Shown one piece after another: positions 17,933-26,669 of a DNA stretch of 64,000 nt. The position numbers and the translations under genes are program-made. Below the pieces are notes generated by a model. That model saw only the letters and a program-made list of their open reading frames with translations. It had not been told where the DNA came from and did no database searches. Within the stretch, counting starts at the first letter, position 1; each line of letters starts with the position of its first letter. This DNA comes from Arthrobacter sp. H-02-3 (GTDB lineage Bacteria > Actinomycetota > Actinomycetes > Actinomycetales > Micrococcaceae): the NCBI RefSeq assembly GCF_003097355.1, contig NZ_PYUI01000002.1, forward strand, positions 304,076 through 368,075, written 5' to 3'.

Positions 17933-18988
17933 CTACGGGGTCAGCAGGACCTTGATGGCGCGCCGTTCGTCCATGGCACGGTAGGCCTCGGGTGCCTCCT
18001 CGAGGGGCATGACCGAGTCGAACACCCGGCCCGGGTTGATGGTGCCGTCCAGCACGTCGGCCAGCAGTTCCGGGATGTACGTCCGTGCCGGGGCCATGCC
18101 GCCGGCGATCGAGATGTTGGTGTCGAACAGGAAGCGCAGTGGGGCCTCGGCGCCGCCGGTGGGGACGCCGACAAAGCCGAGGGCGCCGCCGGGGCGGACA
18201 CTGTGCAGCGCCTGGTCCATGGATTCCTTGGTCCCCACGCACTCCAGCACGGAGTCGGCCAGTACGCCGCCGAGCAGTTCGCGGACCTTGGCGACGCCGT
18301 CGTCCCCGCGTTCGGCGACGATGTCCGTGGCGCCGAATTCGCGGGCGATCGCCTGACGGTCCGCGTGCCGTGACATCGCGATGATCCGCTCCGCGCCGAG
18401 GCGCTTGGCGGCGAGCACGCCGCAGAGTCCGACGGCGCCGTCGCCGACCACCACCACGGTCCGGCCGGGGCCTGCCTTCGCGGCGAGGGCCGCGTGGTGG
18501 CCGGTGGCCATGACGTCGGAGAGCGTGAGGAGGCTGGCGCGGAGTGCATCGTCCGGATCCGTGACGCCCGGAACCTTGACCAGCGTGGATTCGGCGAGCG
18601 GCACGCGGACCGCCTGGCCCTGGCCGCCGTCGATCCTCAAGCCGGTGTCATCCTTGCCGCCCCAGCCGGCCAGGTGGTCGCAGGCCACCGTGACGCCGTT
18701 GAGGCACTGGGGGCACTGGCCGCAGCTGACTACGAACGGCGCGATCACGAAGTCGCCCACGGCGAGGTCTTTGACGTCCGCGCCGACGCTTTCGACCGTG
18801 CCGATGAACTCGTGTCCGATCGCGGAGGGCTTGTGGGTGGGCTTGACCCCGCGATAGGGCCACAGATCCGAGCCGCAGACGCAGGAGGCGGTGACCTTCA
18901 CGACGACGTCGGTGGGCAGCTGGACCGTGGGGTAGTCGCGGTCTTCGACTCGGATGTCGCCGGGACCGTGGATGATGGTGGCGCGCAT
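17933..18988 (-). CDS. Zinc-dependent alcohol dehydrogenase family protein
   Basis: 351-aa medium-chain dehydrogenase. Catalytic-zinc motifs are CVCGSDLWPYRG and GHEFIGTVESVG, the structural-zinc cysteines are in CGQCPQCLNGVTVAC, and the NAD(P)-binding strand is VVVVGDGAVGLCGVLAAKRL. It resembles Arthrobacter/Streptomyces 'zinc-binding dehydrogenases' that oxidise or reduce small alcohols or aldehydes. The internal ATG at 18988 is preferred because GAGGAG lies five bases upstream; a start 15 bases earlier has none. It is 40 bases from the TetR gene on the same strand, so probably co-transcribed and regulated by it. Confidence 0.9.
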   Translation of the reverse strand: MRATIIHGPGDIRVEDRDYPTVQLPTDVVVKVTASCVCGSDLWPYRGVKPTHKPSAIGHEFIGTVESVGADVKDLAVGDFVIAPFVVSCGQCPQCLNGVTVACDHLAGWGGKDDTGLRIDGGQGQAVRVPLAESTLVKVPGVTDPDDALRASLLTLSDVMATGHHAALAAKAGPGRTVVVVGDGAVGLCGVLAAKRLGAERIIAMSRHADRQAIAREFGATDIVAERGDDGVAKVRELLGGVLADSVLECVGTKESMDQALHSVRPGGALGFVGVPTGGAEAPLRFLFDTNISIAGGMAPARTYIPELLADVLDGTINPGRVFDSVMPLEEAPEAYRAMDERRAIKVLLTP

Positions 18989-19028
18989 GGGTGCTCCTCG
19001 CATGATGGTGGGTGGGCTGGGACCGAGT

Positions 19029-19607
19029 TTAGTCCTCCGGGTCCGCCGAGGTCTCCTCGGGGCGCAGCAGCCGGGCGATCCTGTCCCGAACCCGCAGTTC
19101 CGGGGCGGATTCGTGGTTGAACAGGATCCGGTAGATCACCGGGGCCACCACGACGTCGATGATCTCCTGCGCCGCCGGCGCGGTTTCTCCGCGTGCCCGG
19201 GCGAGGTTCCTGATCTCCTCGACATGGCCTTGCATCAGGGCGAAGTAGTCCCGGGTCACCGCGCCGTCGGCGAGCATGTCCCGCAGCACTTGGCGGCCGA
19301 GCGACGAGGAGAACTCCTCGACGTAGGGCACGAACCAGGCCTGCATGTCCCCTTCCAGGGTCCCGGTGTCCTCCACCTGCTCGGGCAGCATCCGGTTGGA
19401 CGCGACGGCGGCGAGGAGCCGCGGCAGATCTCCCCAGCGTCGGTAGATGGTCGATGAATTCACGCCGGCGCGTTCGGCCACGACGGGCACCGACAGGGCC
19501 GCACGGTCCCCGCCATGCTCCTCCAGCAGGGCGCGGACAGCTTCGTGTACTGCCTGCTGCACCCGGGCGCTGCGTCCGCCGGGCCGGGGTGTCGCTGTAG
19601 CCATCAT
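19029..19607 (-). CDS. TetR/AcrR family transcriptional regulator
   Basis: 192-aa repressor-type protein. The N-terminal helix-turn-helix reads LSVPVVAERAGVNSSTIYRR followed by WGDLPRLLAAVASNRM; the rest is an all-helical ligand domain. GTG, ATG and ATG codons lie in a row at 19610, 19607 and 19604, so the exact start is uncertain. It is divergent from the MFS transporter gene, with a repeated operator-like element between, and lies upstream of the alcohol dehydrogenase. It probably controls both units. Confidence 0.9.
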   Translation of the reverse strand: MMATATPRPGGRSARVQQAVHEAVRALLEEHGGDRAALSVPVVAERAGVNSSTIYRRWGDLPRLLAAVASNRMLPEQVEDTGTLEGDMQAWFVPYVEEFSSSLGRQVLRDMLADGAVTRDYFALMQGHVEEIRNLARARGETAPAAQEIIDVVVAPVIYRILFNHESAPELRVRDRIARLLRPEETSADPED

Positions 19608-19615
19608 CACACCAG

Positions 19616-19685
19616 CTTAATGCAGATTATTCGCTTTAGGTGGTCGTGAGGATACTAGACTCTTAATGCACAGATTGTGCTTTTA
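19616..19685. promoter_or_regulatory. Operator-like repeat in the TetR/MFS divergent promoter
   Basis: Two copies of a roughly 24-bp element, CTTAATGCA...GATT...GCTTTA, at 19616-19638 and 19662-19685. The second contains the dyad GCACA-GAT-TGTGC and the first TAAT-N4-ATTA. Position and repetition suit TetR-family binding that controls both directions. Confidence 0.5.
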
Positions 19686-19702
19686 GTAGGTAGGGAATAG
19701 CT

Positions 19703-20914
19703 TTGAAGAACACCCGTACCGCGTTCTGGCTGCACGCGGCCCTCCTGACGGTCTTCATCGGGGCCTCGTCTGCTCCGTCGCCGTTGTACGAGTTTTACGC
19801 CCGGGAATGGGGGCTCGGCCCGGCGGCCGTGACGGTCGTGTTTGCCGTCTACGCCGTGGCGGTGCTCCTGACGCTGCTGGTTGTCGGATCCCTCGCGGAC
19901 CACGTGGGCACCCGTCCGGTCCTGCTGGGCGCGGTGGGGCTTCAGGTCGCGGCCATGATGACCTTCGCCTTTGCCTCCGGGCCGGGAGTCCTCGTCGCCG
20001 CCCGGGCCTTGCAGGGGATCGCCACGGGAGCGGCCATGGGGGCCGCCGGGGCGGCGCTGCTTGCCTTCGAAGGCGCCGGCGGGAACGGCCGCGGATCTCT
20101 AGTGAACAGCGCGGCGTCCCCGGTGGGTTTGTCCGTCGGGGCGCTCGGCTCGGCGTCGCTGGTCCGGTTCCTGCCCGAGCCCACCAAGGCCGTGTACTTC
20201 CTCGTGGCCGCGCTGCTCCTCGGCTTGGGCGCGGCCCTCGTGTGGCTGCCGAGTGCGGGCCGCAAGGCGCCGGGCGCCATCCGCTCCTTGGTTCCGGAGG
20301 CGAGGATTCCCAGATCCGCCCGCCGGACGATGGCCGCCACCATGCCTGTCGCGGCGGCCACGTGGGCGCTCGCCGGTTTCTACCTCTCGCTGGGGCCCGT
20401 CCTGGCGCACGCCATGACGAAGGATGGCTCGGTCCTCGTCGGCGGCCTGGCGCTCGTCGCGCTCTTCGTGCCCGGTGCCCTGGCCATCCTCGTGGTCCGG
20501 CGCTGGTCGGACCGGAAAACCCTGCTTACCGGCGTCATCGCATTGATTTCGGGCATTCTGCTCACCGTGCTGGCGGTCCAGCTTGGCTCCGCGCCGCTGT
20601 ACTTCGGCGGCACGGCCGTCGCCGGCGTTGGGTTCGGCAGCGGCTACTTCGGTGCGATGCGCATGACGCTGCCCTTGTGCGGCCCGCACGAGCGCATTGG
20701 CATGCTCTCCAGCATCTACGTCATCTGCTATCTCGGCTTCAGCGTCCCGGCCGTGGCGGCGGGCCTGCTGGTCCCGGTCGCCGGAATGAAAAACACCACG
20801 CTGATCTACGGTTTGGCCCTTGTGCTTGCCGCTGTCCCTGCCCTTGTATTGATCGCCAAGGGCACCCGCACGAATCGCATCAACTTGGCCGCTGCGCCGT
20901 CAGCAGCCTCCTGA
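19703..20914 (+). CDS. MFS transporter
   Basis: 403-aa major facilitator with about 12 hydrophobic helices and the loop 2-3 signature GSLADHVGTRPVLLGAVGLQ. The first residues AFWLHAALLTVFIGASSAP are typical of actinobacterial drug-type MFS proteins. The start is a TTG with AGGGA about seven bases upstream. The next gene begins 11 bases after its stop, so the two are co-transcribed. The substrate is unknown; the TetR neighbour suggests efflux or uptake of a small organic compound. Confidence 0.85.
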   Translation: MKNTRTAFWLHAALLTVFIGASSAPSPLYEFYAREWGLGPAAVTVVFAVYAVAVLLTLLVVGSLADHVGTRPVLLGAVGLQVAAMMTFAFASGPGVLVAARALQGIATGAAMGAAGAALLAFEGAGGNGRGSLVNSAASPVGLSVGALGSASLVRFLPEPTKAVYFLVAALLLGLGAALVWLPSAGRKAPGAIRSLVPEARIPRSARRTMAATMPVAAATWALAGFYLSLGPVLAHAMTKDGSVLVGGLALVALFVPGALAILVVRRWSDRKTLLTGVIALISGILLTVLAVQLGSAPLYFGGTAVAGVGFGSGYFGAMRMTLPLCGPHERIGMLSSIYVICYLGFSVPAVAAGLLVPVAGMKNTTLIYGLALVLAAVPALVLIAKGTRTNRINLAAAPSAAS

Positions 20915-20925
20915 AAGGAATCGAC

Positions 20926-21786
20926 ATGACCTACACGCTCCCCGCCAACATCGCGGACCGGCCCATCACGATCATCGGCGGCGGAACCCTGGGCCGGCGC
21001 ATCGCCTTGATGCTGTCGCTCCAGGGTGCCGAGGTGCGTGTCTTCGACACGGACCTCGCCGTGGCCAAGGCCGCCATCGAGTACATCGCCACGCAGCGCC
21101 ACCGCGCCGTCGAGGAGCTCGGGGGAAACCCGGCGGTCCGGCTCGCCGCGAAGGACAACCTGGTTGATGCCCTCCGCGATGCGTGGCTCGTGGTCGAGGC
21201 GGTTCCGGAGAAGCTCGGCCTCAAACAGGCCCTCTTCGCCGACCTTGACCAGTTGGCGGCCCCCGACGCCGTGCTGGCCAGCAACTCGTCCTCGTTTGCT
21301 TCCTCCGAATTCATCGGCGGCGTGGGCAGCCCGGAGCGGGTCCTGAACATGCACTTCTACATGCCGCCGGCGGTGCGTTCGGTGGAGCTGATGTCCAGCG
21401 GCCACACCGATCCGCGGATCATCGAGCTGCTCATGGCCGAGCTGCCCAAGTACGCGCTGATGCCGCACCGGGTGCGCAGGCAAAGCACCGGCTTCATCTT
21501 CAACCGGATCTGGGCAGCGATCAAGCGCGAATCCCTCCTGGTGGTGGCCGAGGGCGTCGCGGACCCCCAGGACGTGGACGCACTGTTCGCCGACGTCTTC
21601 AAATCCGAGACCACGCCGTTCCGTTTCATGGACGAGGTGGGCCTGGACGTCGTCCTGGACATCGAAAACCACTACTGCGAGCTCGCCGGCATGGAGAACA
21701 AGTCGGCCCCGATGCTGGAGGAGTACATCGCCAACGGCTGGCTCGGGATCAAGAGCGGCCGCGGCTTCTACAACGACTACGCCTGA
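20926..21786 (+). CDS. 3-hydroxyacyl-CoA dehydrogenase-like NAD-binding protein
   Basis: 286 aa with a Rossmann start ITIIGGGTLGRRIALMLSL, then VFDTDLAVAKAA, the substrate-loop SNSSSFASSEF and the His-containing LNMHFYMPP. The C-terminal all-helical domain is present (ESLLVVAEGVADPQDVD). The fold is shared by 3-hydroxybutyryl-CoA dehydrogenase and L-gulonate 3-dehydrogenase; substrate cannot be decided. GAAAGGA precedes the ATG. It is co-transcribed with the MFS gene. Confidence 0.85.
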   Translation: MTYTLPANIADRPITIIGGGTLGRRIALMLSLQGAEVRVFDTDLAVAKAAIEYIATQRHRAVEELGGNPAVRLAAKDNLVDALRDAWLVVEAVPEKLGLKQALFADLDQLAAPDAVLASNSSSFASSEFIGGVGSPERVLNMHFYMPPAVRSVELMSSGHTDPRIIELLMAELPKYALMPHRVRRQSTGFIFNRIWAAIKRESLLVVAEGVADPQDVDALFADVFKSETTPFRFMDEVGLDVVLDIENHYCELAGMENKSAPMLEEYIANGWLGIKSGRGFYNDYA

Positions 21787-21935
21787 CCCCGGCACCCGAC
21801 CCGCACCACGATGCTTTTTGGCGGGCTTCAAGCCCGCTGAGGTAGTTCGTGATGCCCACGCCCGCCCACCCGGGTAGTCGCTCCGGCCCCGCATAGTCCA
21901 CCCGGTCAGGTGGTTGCGGTCCACTCCGGCTGCTG

Positions 21936-21975
21936 AGCCACACTGAGACCAGTCCTCGGTGTGGCTTGGATCACA
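21936..21975 (+). promoter_or_regulatory. Dyad and CRP-like site before the ketone carboxylase operon
   Basis: AGCCACAC (21936-21943) and GTGTGGCT (21959-21966) form an 8-bp inverted repeat with centres 23 bp apart. It overlaps TGTGG-CTTGGA-TCACA (21960-21975), one mismatch from the CRP/GlxR consensus TGTGA-N6-TCACA. These could be sites for the LAL regulator and for catabolite control. A short GC-rich palindrome near 21828 may mark the end of the preceding unit. Confidence 0.45.
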
Positions 21976-22035
21976 GTCGCAAGTTGAGGAATACGCCGCT
22001 GGTGTCACCGCGCCTCAACATACAAAGGAGTATCA

Positions 22036-23964
22036 ATGGAACGGCTCATTAACATCGACAACGGTGGGACGCTGACCGATATTTGTGTCTGGGACGGTGA
22101 GAATTTTTCGTTCACGAAGACCCTCACGACGCCTTTTGACCTCTCCCAGTGTCTCTTCGACGGCATGGCCAAAGCTTCGAAGGAGATCTTCGGCGAAGAG
22201 GATCTCCCCGGGCTTCTGCACTCAACCCGTCACATCCGGTACTCCACCACCCAGGGAACCAATGCCCTCGTGGAGCGCAAGGGTCCCCGGATTGGCATCC
22301 TCACAGACAGCCCCACGCTGGCCGGCGAGCTCCGCACTGGCGGGGCGGCAGCTGAGCTGTTCGAAGACCTCGTCGGCACGCGGGTGGCAGTCATCAACGC
22401 TGAACAGGACGTGGAGGAGCTCGCCCAGGAAATTGTGAAGCATGTCAACCGGCTGACGACCGATGGCGCCGCACGGCTTGTCATCGCCATGGCGGACCGC
22501 AACAAGGAGAAGGCCGTCAAAGGCGTTCTGCTCCGGAAGTTCCCCCGCCACCTGCTGGGCTCGGTACCCATGTTGTTCTCCTGGGAATTCACGCCCGACA
22601 CCGTCCAGGGCCGCCGGGTGTGGTCCGGAATCATCAACTCCTTCCTGCATCCCACCATGGAGCGGTTCCTCTACAGCACCGAGCACCGGCTGCGGGACCA
22701 CAAAGTTAAAAACCCGCTCCTCATCTACCGCAATGACGGAGCTTCGTCACGGGTGGCCAAGTCCGTCGCGTTGAAGACTTACTCTTCCGGCCCCCGCGGC
22801 GGGCTGGAAGGAACCAAGGCCCTCTCGGAGGCCTATGGCCTCGCGCACGTTCTCATGATCGACGTCGGCGGCACCACCACGGACGTCGGCTCGGTCAAGA
22901 ACTCGACCATCTCGACGGACCGCAGGGGCTCCATCCAGGGGGTCCCGGTGTCCTTCGAGATGAGCAACGTCCACTCCAGCGGCGTCGGCGGCAGTTCCGT
23001 CATCGCCGTCCGCGACGGCGTCATCACCGTCGGCCCGGAGAGCGTCGGAGCCGCCCCTGGCCCTGCTTGTTTTGGTTTTGGGGGCAAGCAGGCCACCATC
23101 ACGGACGTAAACCTGCTTCTCGGAGTGCTCGATCCGGACACGTACCTCGATGGAGGTTTCAGTCTTGACGCGGAACGCTCCCGCGCCGTCATCACCGAAG
23201 TCATCGCAGAACCTTTGGGGATCACCCTGAATGACGCCCTGATCCGGATGGAAGCCGCCTACTTCGAACGCATGTCGCAGTCCTTTGCCGCCGACGTCGA
23301 GGATGCGGATGCCACAACGGTGGCCGCATTCGGTGGTGCCGGACCCATGAGCGCCTGCGGTGCCGCGCGGATCGCGGGCGTTCGCCGTGTCCTGGTGCCC
23401 AAGATGGCTGCAGTCTTCTCAGCCTTCGGAATCGGCTTTTCCGACATTGCGCAGACCTATGAGGCGAATGTCGCGGGAATGGACGCGCAAGAGTTCGGTG
23501 CAACCAAGGCGATGCTGCTGGCCCGGGCTGCGCGGGACATGTTCCAGGAGGGCCACGAAATTGACGACTGCCGGCTCGAATGGAACGTGGTGCTTGAAGA
23601 TGCCGAGGGGCAGCTGGTTTCTGAGTTGCCGTACCTGGCTTCCGATCCGCAGCCCGGCACCAGCGAACACAACACCATGCTGACCCTGACCGCCCGGTAC
23701 GAACTGCCGCACGCATCAATCAGGCGGGCCGAATCAGTGGCGAAGACGGCCGCCGTCGCCGCCTCCACCCGAAAGGTCCGCTCCGCCGTGGACAAAGTGG
23801 ACGAGGTTCAGGTCTTCGACCTGGGCAGCCAAACGGCAGGGGCTTCGGCGTCGGGCCCGGCAATCGTCGAAGGCCCCTACTTCACGGCCCGCGTGCCCCA
23901 TGGCTGGGTCTTCGACGTGACGGTCTCCGGCGACCTCATGCTCACAGACTCCCTCCAGAAGTGA
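22036..23964 (+). CDS. Ketone carboxylase HyuA-like subunit 1 (ApcA-like)
   Basis: 642 aa, about 70 kDa, of the hydantoinase A/oxoprolinase family with actin-like ATPase folds. The N-terminal phosphate loop is INIDNGGTLTDICVW, and the second ATPase motif is VLMIDVGGTTTDVGSV. It also shows STTQGTNALVERKG, GPESVGAAPGPACFG and VAAFGGAGPMSACG. In acetone and acetophenone carboxylases such subunits use ATP to activate the ketone and/or bicarbonate. It is the first gene of a five-gene operon; AAAGGAG lies five bases before its ATG. Short length and the presence of a second HyuA gene point to the acetophenone-carboxylase plan. Confidence 0.8.
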   Translation: MERLINIDNGGTLTDICVWDGENFSFTKTLTTPFDLSQCLFDGMAKASKEIFGEEDLPGLLHSTRHIRYSTTQGTNALVERKGPRIGILTDSPTLAGELRTGGAAAELFEDLVGTRVAVINAEQDVEELAQEIVKHVNRLTTDGAARLVIAMADRNKEKAVKGVLLRKFPRHLLGSVPMLFSWEFTPDTVQGRRVWSGIINSFLHPTMERFLYSTEHRLRDHKVKNPLLIYRNDGASSRVAKSVALKTYSSGPRGGLEGTKALSEAYGLAHVLMIDVGGTTTDVGSVKNSTISTDRRGSIQGVPVSFEMSNVHSSGVGGSSVIAVRDGVITVGPESVGAAPGPACFGFGGKQATITDVNLLLGVLDPDTYLDGGFSLDAERSRAVITEVIAEPLGITLNDALIRMEAAYFERMSQSFAADVEDADATTVAAFGGAGPMSACGAARIAGVRRVLVPKMAAVFSAFGIGFSDIAQTYEANVAGMDAQEFGATKAMLLARAARDMFQEGHEIDDCRLEWNVVLEDAEGQLVSELPYLASDPQPGTSEHNTMLTLTARYELPHASIRRAESVAKTAAVAASTRKVRSAVDKVDEVQVFDLGSQTAGASASGPAIVEGPYFTARVPHGWVFDVTVSGDLMLTDSLQK

Positions 23965-23999
23965 CCCCACACAACCAGCAAGAACAGGTGAGACACGCT

Positions 24000-24452
24000 A
24001 TGCGAATTCCAATGACGGAATATCTGATCATCGATCTCGAGACCGAGCGGTGGAACTGCAGGGTATGCAACCAGGATCTCGGCGAGGCCAGAGGCAACTA
24101 CAAGGAGGGGACACTGGTCTACGACCGGGACCCCACGGAAATCCACCAGTCGATCCTGGACCCGGAGAAGTACGAATTCACGTTCGCTCCGGACCCCACT
24201 TTCTGCCGGATTCTCGAGTTCTACTGCCCGGGCTGCGGGACGCAACTGGAAACGGAGTACGTACCGCCGGGACACCCGCCCACGGTGGACATGCTGTGGG
24301 ACATCGACTCGCTCCGCGAAACATGGATCAAGCGGGGCACCAAGCCTGAGGTCGTCATCAATTACGGACCCGGGGAAGAGGCTGTTGCTGATTTCACCCC
24401 GGCCCTCGGCTCGTACAACACCCACAACCATTCCCCCCATTCGTTCAGCTAG
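24000..24452 (+). CDS. Ketone carboxylase small (gamma-like) zinc-binding subunit
   Basis: 150-aa protein with two CxxC pairs, C20-C23 (NCRVCNQ) and C76-C79 (YCPGCGT), which look like a zinc site. LVYDRDPTEIHQSILDPEKY and EYVPPGHPPTVDM are conserved in small subunits of this carboxylase family (acetone carboxylase gamma type). The ATG at 24000 with AGGTGA upstream is preferred; a GTG at 23961 that overlaps the previous stop is an alternative. It lies between the two HyuA-like genes. Confidence 0.75.
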   Translation: MRIPMTEYLIIDLETERWNCRVCNQDLGEARGNYKEGTLVYDRDPTEIHQSILDPEKYEFTFAPDPTFCRILEFYCPGCGTQLETEYVPPGHPPTVDMLWDIDSLRETWIKRGTKPEVVINYGPGEEAVADFTPALGSYNTHNHSPHSFS

Positions 24453-24479
24453 TACTTGGAATAAAGGAGACCACTGGTC

Positions 24480-26606
24480 ATGAAACGAATCTCCGTCGAC
24501 ATCGGCGGCACATTTACCGACTGCTTTTTTGCCTGGGAAGACCAGTACGTTGAAGCAAAGGCGCTCACAACGCACCACAACCTGGCCCAAGGCTTCAACG
24601 AAGCACTCGACCTCGCCTGCTCACGCGCCGGGCTGGACCGGGACCTCGTCCTGAAGGAAGTCGATTCCGTCCGGTATGCCACGACGCTCGGCACCAACGC
24701 CCTGATCGAAGGCAAAGGCCCTCGGGTGGGGGCACTGGTCACCCACGGCTTCGAGGACACGATCCCGCTGTCCCGCGGCCGTGGCTACGGTGAAGGACTG
24801 GACCCTTCCAAGCAGCAGAACATGCCTGATGCCACCCGCCCCGATCCGCTCGTTCCCCGCGCCCTGATCCGCTCGGTGAAGGAGCGAATCAACTCCGCCG
24901 GTAAGGTGGTCGTTTCGCTGATGGAGGACGATGTCCGCACCCAGGTGCGCGAACTCGTGGACGCCGGTGCGGAAGCGATCGTGGTCTCCCTGGTCAACTC
25001 GACCGAGAACCCGGTCCATGAGCAGCAGATCCTGGAGATCATCCTGGACGAGTACCCGGCCCACGAGCTCGGAGCCATCCCCGTCCTGCTGGGAAGCCAG
25101 GTGTCGGGCCGAAAGGGCGAGTACGTCCGTGCGACGTCGACGATCGTGGACGCATTCCTGCACGAGATCATGTTCCACGCGCTGGGGCAGCTGTCCAACA
25201 ACCTGCGTTCGTCCGGTTACGACAAGCCCATGCTTGTCATCCACAACTCAGGCGGCATGGCGCAGTCCAACTCGACTGATGCCCTGCAGACCATCCATTC
25301 CGGCCCCATCGCCGGCGTCGGCGCCGCACAGCACCTGGCCGACAGCACCGGCCTGGGAAACGTGATTTCGACCGATATGGGCGGCACGTCCTTCGACATC
25401 GGCCTGGTCCCGGAAGGCGGAGTCAAGCACTACGACTTCCAGCCGACCATCGGCCGCTGGCTGGTATCGGTTCCCATGATCCACTTGCTGACGCTGGGCG
25501 CGGGAGGCGGCTCGATTGCCAGTTATGACCGCATCCACCACGCGGTACAGATTGGGCCGGAATCAGCCGGCTCGGATCCAGGCCCCGCGTGCTACGACCG
25601 CGGCGGCCTCCGACCGACAGTCACGGACGCTGACCTGGTCCTGGGGTACCTGGATCCGGACAACTACGCCAACGGCTACATCAAGCTGAACAAAAAGCGC
25701 TCCGCCTACGCAATCGACGAGGTCCTCGCTGATGACCTGAACATGGATACCATCCAGGTCGCCAAGATCATCAAGAATGCGGTCGACGAGCAGATGGCGA
25801 TCGGAATGGCCAAAGAGCTGCGGGTCCGGGGATACCTTCCGGAAGACTTCACCATGCTGGCCTATGGCGGCAACGGACCCCTGCACGCCTGCGGCATCGC
25901 CGATCACGCCGGCATCCGCAGGATCCTCGCGCCGCCCTTTTCCTCGGTGTTCTCGGCCTGCGGCGCCGGCAACATGAAACCCCTCCACATCCATGAGCGC
26001 GGCTCCCATGTGGTGCTTTACAACCCCACGGACCGCAGCCTCTACCAGAGCTACGACGAGCTGAACAACGTCATCCAGGAGCTGGAAGCCAAGGGCAAGG
26101 AAGACCTGATCCGCCAGGGGTACGACGCCGCCGACATCCGCTACAGCCTCGAAATGGACATGCGCTACGGCAATCAGCTGGTGACCACGGCCGTCGTTTT
26201 CGACATCAACCGTGTGAACGGCGTCGCCGACGTGCTTCACCTGATCCGGACGTTCTCGGACATCTATGGCAAGCGCTACGGTGCCGGCAGCCAGGCTCCC
26301 GAGGCAGGCATCCGTGCCCAGACCGTGCGGGTGTCGTCCTACGTGGACGGGGACGTGGTCAAGTTCGATTCGATCGACTCCGGACACGACAGGACCATGC
26401 CCAGCCCGGTCGGCACCCGGCAGGTCCACTTCGTGAAGATCGACGGGGCCGTCGACACCCCGGTGTACGACGCCGAGGCCCTCCACCACCAACACGTCAT
26501 CCACGGCCCGGCCATCGTCACCACGGAAAACACCACGTATCTGGTGGAACCGGGATGGCGCCTGGAACCGACATCCCAGGGAGCCGTGTGGTTCCTCAAA
26601 GACTGA
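24480..26606 (+). CDS. Ketone carboxylase HyuA-like subunit 2
   Basis: 708-aa hydantoinase A/oxoprolinase family protein with canonical loops: ISVDIGGTFTDCFFAW at the N-terminus, RYATTLGTNALIEGKGPRVG, VISTDMGGTSFDIGLV, GPESAGSDPGPACYDRGG and MLAYGGNGPLHACGIA. It is closer in length to acetone carboxylase beta (about 717) than the first HyuA paralog. It presumably binds ATP and forms the catalytic core with the HyuB-like subunit encoded next. AAAGGAG lies 10 bases before the ATG. Confidence 0.85.
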   Translation: MKRISVDIGGTFTDCFFAWEDQYVEAKALTTHHNLAQGFNEALDLACSRAGLDRDLVLKEVDSVRYATTLGTNALIEGKGPRVGALVTHGFEDTIPLSRGRGYGEGLDPSKQQNMPDATRPDPLVPRALIRSVKERINSAGKVVVSLMEDDVRTQVRELVDAGAEAIVVSLVNSTENPVHEQQILEIILDEYPAHELGAIPVLLGSQVSGRKGEYVRATSTIVDAFLHEIMFHALGQLSNNLRSSGYDKPMLVIHNSGGMAQSNSTDALQTIHSGPIAGVGAAQHLADSTGLGNVISTDMGGTSFDIGLVPEGGVKHYDFQPTIGRWLVSVPMIHLLTLGAGGGSIASYDRIHHAVQIGPESAGSDPGPACYDRGGLRPTVTDADLVLGYLDPDNYANGYIKLNKKRSAYAIDEVLADDLNMDTIQVAKIIKNAVDEQMAIGMAKELRVRGYLPEDFTMLAYGGNGPLHACGIADHAGIRRILAPPFSSVFSACGAGNMKPLHIHERGSHVVLYNPTDRSLYQSYDELNNVIQELEAKGKEDLIRQGYDAADIRYSLEMDMRYGNQLVTTAVVFDINRVNGVADVLHLIRTFSDIYGKRYGAGSQAPEAGIRAQTVRVSSYVDGDVVKFDSIDSGHDRTMPSPVGTRQVHFVKIDGAVDTPVYDAEALHHQHVIHGPAIVTTENTTYLVEPGWRLEPTSQGAVWFLKD

Positions 26607-26669
26607 TCCCGTGCCTCACGGATCCCATCCAGGCCTTCCAGCTAATCCCATTGAAGGAGCTCGACAGCA

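Noticed and set aside
19807..21786. 659-codon frame reading through the MFS gene into the dehydrogenase
   Set aside because: The first part is out of frame with the clear MFS protein; the real dehydrogenase start is the ATG at 20926 with GAAAGGA.
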